Shown here: piece after piece, positions 31,538-41,932 of the stretch
Layout of the letters: each line of letters starts with the position of its first letter
Numbering within the stretch: position 1 is the stretch's first letter
Assembly (NCBI GenBank): GCA_001599935.1
Contig: BCIJ01000008.1
Coordinates: forward strand, 417,612-481,611
Source: Holtermannia corniformis
Lineage: Eukaryota; Basidiomycota; Tremellomycetes; Holtermanniales
DNA: 64,000 bases
Direction of reading: 5' to 3'
Position numbers and translations under genes: made by a program
The notes under the pieces: generated by a model
Told to the model about the DNA's origin: nothing
The model's database searches: none
The model's input: the letters and a program-made list of their open reading frames with translations, nothing else

Positions 31538-33557
31538 TTAGGGTGGCTCACTCGGCAGGTTCCTAGCACGTGGGACCAGCTCGGCGCGGATGCGCGACCA
31601 CACACTGTTGTGCAGCCGCCAGTGCTCACGAAATACACGGGTCCAGCCCCAGTGACGACTAAGCGGGTGTCAACGATGGCTGGGGAGAAAGCAACCGGTA
31701 CTTACCTCGTCGTGGTGTGGTGCACCACGTCGGGCTCGTCGGTCGTGCGCTGCCACCGTAACAGCTCGGCCAGCCGGTACTTGCCTTTCAGCGATTTCGT
31801 CGGCTTCACCCAGTGGTCCGGACCAGCCTTCCTCCCTGGTGCCGGGGGCGCCTCGTCCTCGTCGGCCGCGTCGCACAGCGCCTGACGCAGGTCGGCACCG
31901 GATTTGATCCGGCTTGCCACCGACCTGTACGCCGGTGCTGCGGCGACGGCGGTGGGGCTGAGGGGTGGACCGTTCGGTGCAGTCACCACCTCGCGGACCG
32001 CCCACCTGAGCGAGAGATTGGCGAGGTCGGGTTTCTCCGGCCGCTTGGTGCCACCGCCGCTGCAGCAGCTCTTTAGCTTACGACAATATGGGGCTGAGCG
32101 GTGTGCTGCTACTACTCACACATCCGAGTGCGTTCCGGCGAAGGCCATGGTGATGGCGTCGGTCGTCGGGCCTTCGCCAGTGAGGTCGGTGAGGGTGAAC
32201 GCGACCCGGTGCTCTTCCAGTGAAACCGCGTGGCGAGTGCGCCTGCCCAGATTGGTGGCGTACGTCTGAAGCGCACCGGTCTTGGAGCTGCGCACGGCGC
32301 CGACCGCGTCGCTGAGGCCGAATTCAGTTAAGCTGCGCAGGGTAAACAAATCTGACATACAAAATGATCATGTTTTCCACGATCACCTCCGACGGGCCCC
32401 TCTCGGCGACACCGTGGTGATCGAGGTTCTTTAGGTCTTCCTCGGTGAACCCCGACCGCAGCCTGTCAAGTAGTCGTAAGCTGCCATGAAGCAGGCAGCG
32501 AAGAGCGAGACTGACTCGCGCAAGCTCTGCATCGCCTCAGGCGGCAATAGGCCGACCTGGTGACCATTAGTTTACGTATCTCTGCAAACTAGCTAGCTTA
32601 CCCCCTTAATCAGCGCGCACAACACCAAAGCTTGGTAGGCGCCACGACTGAATCCCCACAAGCTGATGATATCGCCCGAACTGTGGAATGGGGTGATCTG
32701 TTGGATTACGCCACTCAGCCAGCCATCAGGGCGGACGACGCGGCGGGTGACGCCGCATCTGGCGAACACTACATCCGGCGCGGATGTAGCCAAGACAAGT
32801 CTGGCGCGCAGAGGATGTAGGCAAGGCGCCGAGGAACACTACATCCGGCGAGACAGTCAGGATGGCGTGCTAGACATCAGAGCCGTAGGCGAAGCCTACA
32901 AAGTAGAGCCGTAGCGAGCGAGATGCATCACGGTTCTTCCCCAATCTAACATGATCAGCTTTGGCATTTGGGTCGAGCCATGCTGGACCGGTTGAGACTC
33001 ACTTATAATTCTCGCTCAACCACTCGTATGCGGACAACACTCTATCGTACATCGAGCTGAGAGGGGATCAGGACTGTACCGACGGAGGCGGACTGTTGAC
33101 TCACGCTCCCATAATCATGTCTTGTACACGGGGTACAAACAGTTGTTGTACATGGCGTCTGATCTTGCCTCGTTTATATGCTTTGCCTGTCCCGACACTG
33201 CCAATTGTTAGTAGCACAGCGAGAAGTAAACACTGGGACGCACCCATCCTGATAATACAACAACACTTCCTCGCTCAACATCTCAACCATCTTTATCACA
33301 TTAGTCTTTTTGACGTCGGATGCGGCGTTGCCAGTGCCGTTGAAGGCTATCACGAGGTGACAGGGGGAGGAGGGAGCGGAGGGTGAGGAGGGTGAGGAAC
33401 GGGGCGAGGAAGGGAGCGGAGGGTCGGATGAACTCGAACTGGGATGAGGAGAGGCATTCTCGGTGTGATACCGAGGATCCTGGGTAGGGGAGGGGTGGTG
33501 GGGAGAGGGGGAGGAAGAAGAAGGGGGAGTGCGCGGTCCCTTGGGATCCTGCTGCAT
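31538..33557 (-). CDS. DUF2235 alpha/beta hydrolase, catalytic motifs intact (copy 1)
   Basis: DUF2235 is the uncharacterised fungal counterpart of bacterial Tle1-type phospholipase domains. After a Pro/Ser-rich start (MQQDPKGPRTPPSSSSPSP), LVIAFNGTGNAASDVKKTNVIKM is the family opening. Then come VGTGKAYKRG, SAYEWLSENY and, after a 322-nt intron, SGDIISLWGFSRGAYQALVL with the GxSxG nucleophile. Further on are RTRHAVSLEEHRVAF, MAFAGTHSDVGGG (acid/His motif, restored across an intron) and LANLSLRWAVRE. The last exon gives RHWGWTRVFREHWRLHNSVWSRIR and the stop. Every intron keeps frame. Bacterial relatives hydrolyse membrane lipids; the role in fungi is unknown. The usual W of the V-W-D-T motif is Ser here (FGLSDAVGAV). 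It is head to head with copy 2. Confidence 0.8.
32755..32922. repeat. Palindrome-rich small insertion in an intron
   Basis: Within the 322-nt intron 32681-33002 of DUF2235 copy 1. It contains two copies of GAACACTACATCCGGCG (32764-32780 and 32834-32850), a perfect hairpin CTACATCCG-GCG-CGGATGTAG (32769-32789), a second hairpin GTAGGC-GAA-GCCTAC (32885-32899) and two copies of AGAGCCGTAG. Other introns of this gene are about 40-60 nt except one of about 80, so this one looks enlarged by a small repeat element (MITE- or palindrome-type). Confidence 0.7.
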
Positions 33558-34990
33558 GATCAATGGTGGTGAAAAGGTGGTGTGGGGGAAGTGTAGTGTA
33601 TAGTAGTGTGATGTAGTGTATCTGTGGGAGATGAGAGCTTGTGTCTGTATGCTCACGAGAAGAGCTTGATGCGACTGTGTTTGTGCCACTGCGGCCGCAT
33701 GACGTGGCCATACGCGTAGGTCTTATGGTTGATCCTCTCTGTAACGCCGGGATTTATGGATTGACTGAGGAGCTCTATGTCAGAGATCATGCTCTCGACG
33801 TGGATTTAGACGATAAGGTGAGGGATGCGGCACCCTCCTGGCGCGGCCAAGGGTCCCCCGTCAAACACCACGCCAACGAACTCGCGGATTCCTGCACAGC
33901 ACCCGGTGGTTTCTCTGTACCAATACTTCAGCTTCGAAGTTCAACTTCGAAGTTCAGATACCAAGATACCTATGGCTGCATAGCATCTCGTGACGATGGC
34001 CGTGTTGAGCCAGTGGATGATAATGGATTGCCGCGAGCGCGCTAGCTGACGAGCGCGGGCGATGAAGCAAGCCGGCCAGCTGCAGTGGGACAGGCCACCG
34101 TATTGTGCAGTCTGTGCACATCAATCTGTGCCTCTGATGCGGCAGCGGCTGCTCTCAAGCTAACGGTGTAGGGCTCGCTGTACAGACATGCAACAACTTG
34201 GACCCGCGACGGCGAGCATTTACAATGCAAGCAACCAAACAGCTCACCGTCATCAAATCCATGTACACTCCCAGTCAGCTGATCTGATCCAGCGAGAACC
34301 CTTTGTCAGACTGCTTCATGACTTACCCCCCTCCTCTTGCGTGCAAACACTCCCGGAATGGCTCCTGATCCCACCCGCGGCAGTCGGCGCCTCGAGGCTC
34401 GGCGACGCGCGTCATCTTTTGATTATCGACACCGCAATGCGACTGTGCGAGAGGTCGTATCCGTGCGCGGACTACCACCTTCTCTCGGGCCCTGCTGAGC
34501 GCAACCGGACCCTGAGGAAAGGATACCGCTTGCGCTGTGCGCATGCGCCTTGGCATTCAGGTAGAGGGCCAAAGCGCGCTCAAGCCAGTAGCGCTACAGG
34601 AGCCGTGCGGATCAGAAGGCTGGCGTTAGGCAGATATACAAGGCCTCGCAGCACAAAATCACGGTCAACTGACCGACGAAACCGCAGGATATGTATGTTG
34701 CATTCTGCTCTAACCACGTGGTGACCCAACAGCGTCCGCGGTGAAGCTTCGAACCGGCTGCAAAGCGTGCGAAACGGACCTGTCCGAGCATGCAAGCTCC
34801 TTCGTGCCAAGCTGATCCTGCACAGTCTTGGAAAGGACATGCGACTGAGCCGCGCCCGGCCGAAGCGTCTGCTTCTAACGGTGAACGCAGATAAAGTGAC
34901 GTCAAGACCCCTTTCGACTCGTGACTACGCCACCTTTGAAGCACCACCAACTCGACACAGGTTGGCGTCTCTACGGCAATCAAAGCAAGA
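33558..34990. other. 1.4-kb region between the DUF2235 genes
   Basis: Divergent spacer between the two DUF2235 start codons. Plus-strand open frames at 33641-34045 and 34188-34724 start with in-frame openings but show no homology. A 13-bp tandem repeat (CTTCGAAGTTCAA / CTTCGAAGTTCAG) sits at 33932-33957. A segment of the first frame (LCNAGIYGLTEELYVRDHALD) reads like protein, but no gene structure could be built. Promoters of both DUF2235 genes must be here. Confidence 0.4.
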
Positions 34991-36488
34991 TGCACCTGGA
35001 GAGGCCCACAGATCATGGTCAAGATCAACCTCTGCGGCGCAACGTCATCCTCAGCTTGAGTGGTTTGCCGTTCAGGTCCTTCTGCGCAGTATCTACTTTC
35101 GATAGAACAATCGATCGCACCGTGAATCAGCGTGGTGCGGTCTACGGCTATAGTGAGTGTTAAAGTGTATACCGATACGAGAGACCCGCTGACCACGTCT
35201 CCCACCAGCTTCGAAGATACGTCGGTTAGTTTGATGAGATGCACGCGCAAGGCGACCTGGGGGGGAAGTAGTCATTGACGACTATCGCAGCGATGCAGAT
35301 TTGGAAGAGCACGTATGCTGGGCTTACGGCTGGCTGCGAGACCTCTATGAGTGGGTCGGCTTCCGCTTGGTTGTACTGCCAGCTGACAACTCAGGGATGG
35401 CGATCAGATCTACATCATGGGGTCTGGCGGCGGGGCTCTCACCGCATGTGCACTGGCTTCAATGCTTTTCCGCGTAAGTCTGTCGTCACCTACTTTGCCT
35501 TGCTGATTGTTCCCAGGTCGGTCTTCTCGTTCCTCGCTCGCCGCCTTCTTCGCCTGGTGAGAAGTGGGCTATCGGCGGTCCCAACGGACCTCACGATGTC
35601 CGTCTGGTTGCCAGGTATCTTTCAACACTGTTGTTTGAGCTGCTTGCTGCTGACGTTGACAGGGCTTACGAGCTGTACTGTGCGCAGAACAAGGACTCTG
35701 TAGCACTGCGCGACTTCCGCCAGCAATACATTCGCCAAGACTTCTCTACAATCCACTTCCTTGGCGTGTGGGAGACGCCCGATATGGATTTCCAAGCGCC
35801 TTTGAACATAGACCCACGAGTCTACGTCAGGCACGCTATGAGTTTAGATGAGCACGGGGCTAAATCCAAAGTCATGTTAGTGCACGGCGTCTTTCGATGG
35901 CGATAGTCTGACCAGGCAGGCATCTCGGAAAATACTGTAACCCTGAAAGATATTACGCATGTTGGTTCATGGGATCGAAGATGGACCTGTAAGCGTTTGG
36001 TTTTCCCATCGAACACACACTGACTGGAAGATAGACTGGGACCGCTCAATCGCAACGAGGTTCCCGCGATCGGCGATATCGCTTGGCGCTGGATGATGCG
36101 CGAAGCAGCTTCTCTGGGCTACCGCGTCATCCCTGCATATTCCGAAAATTGGCCACTGTTGGCCACTAGCCGCGATGAGAGAGCTAGGAAGCCTTTGAAT
36201 CTCGAAGTGTCGGATAACACCAGCACACCTTGGCTCATCCGTCAGTGGCATTTCCCATTACTTCACGACGAGGGCAAGACGACGCCTGAAGAAGGCCGAC
36301 GTACCTATCACAGGATCGTGATGGCTGCGGATGCCGACACCGAGCATGATCTGCTGCTGCACTTGCTTCAGAGTATTCACGAAAAGCATCCTACGTCGGT
36401 CCCGATGGCAGATCCCGCATCGAGTCCAAAGCCAAAGTTGAACCTCGTCAAACGTAATCTTGCGCGGCTCCGCAGGTATGTTGACTGA
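34991..36488 (+). CDS. DUF2235 homologue with catalytic motifs lost (copy 2)
   Basis: Diverged DUF2235 protein. Spliced exons read RRNVILSLSGLPFRS, then RRDADLEEHVCWAYGWLRDLYEDG, then DQIYIMGSGGGALTACALASML, VGLLVPRSPP, RAYELYCAQNKD, FSTIHFLGVWETPD, RVYVRHAMSLDEHG, RYYACWFMGSKMDLLGP and IGDIAWRWMMREAASLGYRV. The overall order and the H-F-x-G-V-W and RHAxSLDEH blocks fit the family. The GFSRG nucleophile site is GSGGG (no Ser at the expected place), HSDVGGG is replaced by SKMDLLG, and FDGTGN is replaced by LSLSGLPF. All introns (including one with GTTAGT as donor) keep frame and there is no stop, so it looks like a selected pseudoenzyme rather than a dead gene. The first exon and start (MHLERPTDHG) are the least certain part. 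Confidence 0.7.
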
Positions 36489-36964
36489 GTGCGATCAGAA
36501 GAAGCACTCACACACACTACGGATCACGACCCGCGCCCCGCAAGATACTCGACGATGAATTCGTCCACGAATCCGTGAGAGTCACCCTCCGGGCCAAGCA
36601 GAGTGGAGTGTTGGATGGTTGCACGTACGAACCTCGCGCTACTTTCGATCTGCCTATCTCCTGGGAAGAAAGCCTCGGCATGGACAAGCTGTGGCGTCGT
36701 TGAACGCGTCACGCAGTTGTGAGGATCATTTTTGTAGATAATGAGCAGATGTACATAGTTGTGATCATGCTTCGGTCAAGACGAATCGACGGACTCTGCC
36801 AGGTCACTCAGCGCTGGAATGGCAGATCGGTCTTCAGCCGACGGGATCTCGAGCAGCCCTGTCTTCCGATCGATGCGGTTGACCCCCGAAGCACAATGTG
36901 AGCTGAATCATGACATGGCGTTTGCAAAGTACTCGAGACAACAGGAAACGACAAGATGCTGCGA
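36489..36964. other. 3' flanks with unexplained minus-strand open frames
   Basis: Between the stop of DUF2235 copy 2 and the stop of ornithine aminotransferase. On the minus strand two open stretches look protein-like: one (about 36776-36890) contains VNRIDRKTGLLEIPSAED, and another (36524 to about 36760) contains FVRATIQHSTLLGPEGD and ends VEYLAGRGS. They are in different frames, and I found no start or convincing splice linking them. They may be remnants of a former gene. Confidence 0.35.
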
Positions 36965-36991
36965 TCAGTCCTCAAGGTCAATCTTGACATC
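36921..36991 (-). repeat. Parental copy of the 71-bp direct repeat
   Basis: Covers the last nine codons and stop of ornithine aminotransferase and about 45 bp beyond the stop. It is repeated at 31424-31494 in the same orientation, so both DUF2235 genes are enclosed by the two copies. Confidence 0.85.
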
Positions 36992-38769
36992 ATGTTCTTC
37001 ACCCTCATCGCCGGGGATCTTGTCAAGCTAAGGCAAGGTCAGACTGCAGTCGTGAGGTCGTAGGACGCGTTAGCGAACGTACCACATCGAGTTCGGCAAG
37101 CGAGTCGGCGATGATCTGGACAGCTTTGAGGAGATCGGCTTCCTCGATGACGAGGGGCGGTGCGAAGCGAATACTGCAGCACGTCAGTGGTGGACACGAC
37201 GATACGCTGAAGCAGCTACTTGCATGTTGACGTGCGTAGGCTTTGCGAGAAGTCTGTGATACCGATCAATAAGTCGAGCAGGCCTGACAGCGTCACACGC
37301 ACCCCTTGCTCTTCATCAACAAGCACAGTTGCCAAGCCGTACGTCCCTTCTTGCTCGCCGACTCGTCGATGATGACAGCGTTGAGCAGTCCACGCCCACG
37401 AACAAGCTTGATGAAAGGGCTGTCAATCTTCCTGACACCGTCGCGGAAGATCTCGCCGAGGCGCTGAGCGCGGTCTGCGAGCTGCTCGCGTTCCAGCACG
37501 TCGAGCGCTGCAAGCGCGACCGCGCAGCCGAGCGGGTTGCCACCGTACGTTGAGCCGTGCTCTCCGGGTTGGATGGTGAGCATGATCTCCTTGCTTGCGA
37601 GCACGCAGGAGACGGGATAGACTAAAACCTTGTCAGCTTGGATGGCGCGAAGGGTGCTAATCTACTCACCACCGCCAGACAGAGCCTTGCCGAGAATGAC
37701 CATATCGGGCTTGATGCCGTCCCATTCGTAGCAGAGCCTGGTAACGTCAGTTGACGCTCGCTGTGCTGCTGTACACTCACATCTTGCCAGTACGGCACAG
37801 ACCCGTTTGCACCTCGTCACAGATCAAGAGCACATTGTGCTTCTTGCAAAGCTCGGCGCACTTGGCAAGGTAGCCGTCGTCAGGCACGAAGATACTGCAC
37901 GAAAAAGTCAGCTCCAATCCATCGGGCTTACAATGACTCACCCCGCTTCACCCTGGATTGGCTCCACCAAGAAGGCAGCAATCTCCGGTCCGTGCGCCTC
38001 AAGCGCCTTCTCCAAGTCGTCCGGGTTATTGTAGCGGATCATACCGCCGCTGTAATGAGGACCGACACCCTCCAAAAAGGGGCCAAAGCCAACTCTGCTC
38101 TCAGGGTCTGTCGACATTGACACGATACCAAGTGTCCGGCCGTGGAAGTTGCCATCGACGGAAAGGATGCGGGCCTTGCCCTCTGGGATCCCCTTGACAT
38201 TGTAACCCCACTTTCTGGCGAGCTTGAGCGCAGTCTCGACGGCCTCGGCACCCGTGTTCATGGGCAAGACCATGTCGAACCCGAAGAGCGAAGTGACGCG
38301 TTTGGCAAATGGACCGAGGCCGGATGAATAGAAGGCACGCGAGGAGAGCGTGAGCTTCTGAGCTTGCGTCGTGAGGGCGTTGATGATGTCGGGATGGCAA
38401 TGGCCCTGGTTAACGGCCGAGTAGGCCGACAGGCAGTCGATGTACTCGACACCCTCGGGGTCCCATACTCTGGACGTTGTCAGTCAAGCTGCGATGACCA
38501 GGTGTATCTACGCACTTGGCACCGAGGCCTCGCTCAAAGCAGCTGTAGCACTGGTCAGCAGCTTCTTTGACCTACCAGCCGACGTACACAGGCAAAGGGT
38601 GGTAGTTGTGACTTTACATCCGTCAGCCTTCTTTGCACCAGCCGTACGAAGGTACTCACGCAGAGTAGTTGTGTTCAAGGTCGATGATCTCCTCTGTAGA
38701 ATACTTTGCGCCCTTGACCGGCTGGGTCCGCGCGTGAGCCGAGGTGGAAGCGTCTGCAACTGGTGACAT
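36965..38769 (-). CDS. CAR2: Ornithine aminotransferase
   Basis: PLP enzyme that transfers the delta-amino group of ornithine to 2-oxoglutarate in arginine breakdown. The start [20 protein letters not shown] leads to [15 protein letters not shown]. Visible blocks: [76 protein letters not shown] exon, [13 protein letters not shown] with the PLP lysine, [24 protein letters not shown] and [16 protein letters not shown]. The C-terminus is acidic ([18 protein letters not shown]). Seven or so introns, all short. No mitochondrial presequence is evident, in line with the cytosolic fungal enzyme. Confidence 0.93.
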
Positions 38770-39178
38770 TGTGTGTGCTCGTGTACGATGTGGTTGTTCT
38801 AGTGATCGAGTGCGATGCGAGGGCCGTCGCGAAGGTCGTTGGTCGCTTGGAAGCTGTGAGCCACAAAGGAAGGCGGTCGATCCCTCTTGAGCGTGTCAGG
38901 GCTGACGGTCATTCCGTCTCGCCACGTGGCGATCGGGCGGACCATGTGAAATCCTGCAAGGGCCGTGACTCGGCGGGTTCAGGCGCCGCCCCGGTCGCCA
39001 CGAACGAAGTGACTCGGCGGGTAGAGCGAGCGTCTAGGGCGCTTGCGACGCAGTCAGTATGAGACGCACGCAGGTCAAGCACATGCCGACGCAGATCGCG
39101 CTCACGAAAGGAACATGCATGTAGGCCAGCTACGACTGCAACGAGAGTTCAGAATCGCAGGATCAAGGTCCGAAGGGA
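38770..39178. other. Intergenic, promoter side of ornithine aminotransferase
   Basis: About 410 bp with no supported gene. It contains the 5' flank of the aminotransferase gene and the 3' flank of the WSC-domain gene. A short repeat GACTCGGCGGGT occurs twice (near 38,967 and 39,011). Confidence 0.35.
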
Positions 39179-41317
39179 TCAGAAAGTCGCAGCAGAGCGA
39201 CGACGGCGCTGCATGTGCGAGCGCTTCTTCTTGCGGCGGGTGCACACGACCTCGTCGTCGTCGTTGTCTCCAACGTTGACAAGGACACTGCCGGGGATGG
39301 TCCCAGTAGGTACGGCAGCTGTCGCCGTGGTCGTGCTACGGCTGATTAGCAGAATGCTGACTGCAGATTGGTCCGACTTACGCGGTACTGGACGCGGTCG
39401 TCGTCGTCGAGCCAATGTCCCCGACCGTCGGCGTCCCAGTTCCAGTAAACTTGTAGACCGAGAGCGCCTTGGAGCCACCACAGAAGCCCTGCCCACCCGT
39501 GGCACCAGAGCATTCCGCCGTGCACGCAGCGCCGTTCGAGGACGAGTCCGTGGCGCCATTGGCGTAGTCATTGCCACAGTAGCCTGAACGCTTGAGCTTG
39601 ATCCATCCCCACAGGATACCACTCACACTCCTTGCTCCATTCGATACCGGCAATCTTGAAACCTTTGGATACACAGTAGGCGATGCAGAACTGGGGCGTC
39701 ATCTGCTCATCGTCGGTCGTGGAAGCGCCTGTCAGGGCGCGACCGCTGGCTGGCTCGGATACGCAGTTGTCGACCTTTGCCCAGTTGGACGGGACTGCAC
39801 AGGTCAGCAACCCGGTCAAGACGTATCAAATGTCGCACTCTTGGGACTGTTGTCTTCTGGCTGACCGACTTCGACATAGTCGTCCGCCGGCGCCTGGCCG
39901 GTGCTCCACACGGGGTTGTTACCAGGCAAAGCAGGGATGACAGCGCGGTCACCAATGTCCTGTCATCATCAGCTCTAATCGCCGCAATGAGTGGCATCAC
40001 GGACCTCATTGACCGTTTTCCCATGGAAAGCACACGCTTCCTTGGCCGCATCATTCTTCAATGGCGCCAACGGCGGGCAGTTCTCGACGCCAAAGCCCTT
40101 GTTACAATCCTTGTTGTTGATGAACGATTCGAGAACGCCAGCTTTCCAGCCCATAGTGAAGTCCGCTACGAGGTCTCTATCAGCCAGAGTGGACAGGGAG
40201 ATCGCAGGACGGACCGTGGAAGCTGTAGCCGGTGTCGTCGCCGTTTGCCCAGACGCGGTTTCCGTCGGCGTACCCGTCGTCGGAGAAGATGAACTCTTGG
40301 AAGATTCGTACAAGACGCTTTGGGTGGCTGCTGGGGCAGTCACCACCGTCAAAGGAGTCACCTTCGGGATAAGAGACGTGTGCCGAGTTTGGCAGCCAGC
40401 TGTCCTCTAGGATCGATCAGTGTCAACGCTGAGGGTGTAGTGCGGAGCTTGACTGACTTCCGTTCCTGATGGCCTGTGTCAGCGCCGTGCACCTTTGTTG
40501 CTAGAGTGACTCACCAGCAGAATGGAAACGAGACTTGCGCACGCAGACCCTGAGGGCACTTGTGGTCGGGGAACTCTGCGCGTCGTCAGGCGTCATTTGA
40601 AATCGAAACGGGCTCTAAGCTCACTGTTCACTTTAGCGTCGCTCGTACCCAAGCAGACATATTCGACCGCCTTGGCCGCGAGCGAGCCGTCAAACTCTTT
40701 AGCTTTCGCGTTGCCGGCAAGCATCTTGAACCCGGCGGGGAACGCGAGGACGTCACCTTTTCTCTCGCTAGATCGATCATCAGTGCCATGAAGACGGATC
40801 GAGGGACGGAGACAGACTCGGCGCGGTAGTAGACATTCTGGTAGGATAGCGGCGCAATCTTGAACCCGCCACCAGGCTGCTTGTTGTACAGCTAGAGATA
40901 TGCGTGATCAGCTTTAGTGCGAGAGGATGATTGCGCTTACTTGTGGTGCCTGCCATCAATGTCAGTAGATCCCCGCGTCTGAGCATCACCGCACGTACCC
41001 AGTAGTTCGACTTGTCCTCCTGGATCGGGTTGGTAGAGCACGAGCCAGCGAGCGAGCCTTCATAAGTGTAATCTGCGCTGAACGCGTCCCCGCCGACAAT
41101 GGCGTGCACTATGGTCGTAGCGACCGATCAGCACGTGCCTACGACGGAAGCGCAGAGCCAACGTACCGTGCGAGGAGACAGTGCCAGGTGATACGATTGG
41201 ATCGAGACGAGTCGCGACGAGCGGCTTGTTGTCGATCACGACCCAGAGTGCTAGTGTCGATTGGCTGACGGTGCCCAGGAGCACGGCGAGTGTCCAGAGT
41301 GATCGGAGCGCAGGCAT
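39179..41317 (-). CDS. Secreted DUF1996 + WSC domain protein
   Basis: Cell-surface or secreted protein typical of fungi. The start MPALRSLWTLAVLLGTVSQSTLA is a signal peptide. DUF1996 follows: LDPIVSPGTVSSHVHAIVGGDAF, GSCSTNPIQEDKSNYWV, then VYYRAESVSVPRS and the blocks VADFTMGWKAGVLESFINN and NKGFGVENCPPLAP. After a Pro/Ser linker a WSC domain reads NCVSEPASGRALTGAS, QFCIAYCVSKGFKIAGIEWSKECYCGND and ECSGATGGQGFCGGSKALSVYKF, with the expected cysteines. The E-C-Y-C-G motif is rebuilt by splicing inside the Cys codon. A Thr/Ser stretch and a very basic tail (RRKKKRSHMQRRRR) end the protein. WSC domains bind carbohydrate or act in wall sensing. Confidence 0.82.
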
Positions 41318-41932
41318 GGCAGGCACTAGCGCGGTCGCGTCAAGACTAGTATGCGTTCAGAGGTATAGCAGTAACGTGCTCGTCAAGAGCTGAACAGATG
41401 AAAGAACGTGAAGTGAAGGCAAAGAACGGATGCTGCGCGCACAGCAGCTGTGATCTGGCAGGCTTTATGACAGGATGGGGCAAAATGCCGCAATCTCCCT
41501 ATTACCTGCCTTTGACGGCGCCCGCGAGAGAATACATGAGACGCATCTCGCTCAGGAGGTCGATTGCGCCCCGTGCACCTCCATTGTGCGAGGATTAGGC
41601 TTCAAAGGAGGTGGGCATCAGTGTCCCCGTGTTTCACCTTGCTGACGGCGAGCAGATGATCGGCGTTGAGCCCTGCGAGAGTTTGGCCCGTGAAGGGTCT
41701 TGCCTGAGGTGACGAATGTAGCGCTCCTGGGGTGTCGGTGCTCAGATTGGGTGGATGCTGTGCGGCAGGGAGGTTGACAACGTTGTCTGTGCTGATAGCA
41801 CTCGTCATCCGCCGGCGCCCGCGTCTGGCGCCGACTGCCCGACACACATTATAGTATCTACATAAACGTTACGGATTATAAGAGTTTTCTCTACCAGCTT
41901 GTTGCTATGCACATTCCTACCCCCTCCCCCGC
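41318..41932. other. Intergenic, no gene seen
   Basis: About 615 bp separating two minus-strand genes. Open frames are short and without homology. It holds the promoter of the DUF1996/WSC gene. Confidence 0.35.

Noticed and set aside
31538..33557. Recent bacterial transfer of DUF2235 copy 1
   Set aside because: The gene has many fungal-type introns with local splice signals, and DUF2235 proteins are common in fungi; GC-rich stretches alone are not evidence.
33641..34724. Two plus-strand frames between the DUF2235 genes
   Set aside because: No family match, and no exon chain with consistent phase; part is Arg/Ser-rich noise.
34612..35250. 212-residue minus-strand frame
   Set aside because: Opposes the 5' exons of DUF2235 copy 2, whose family blocks and splice phases support the plus strand.
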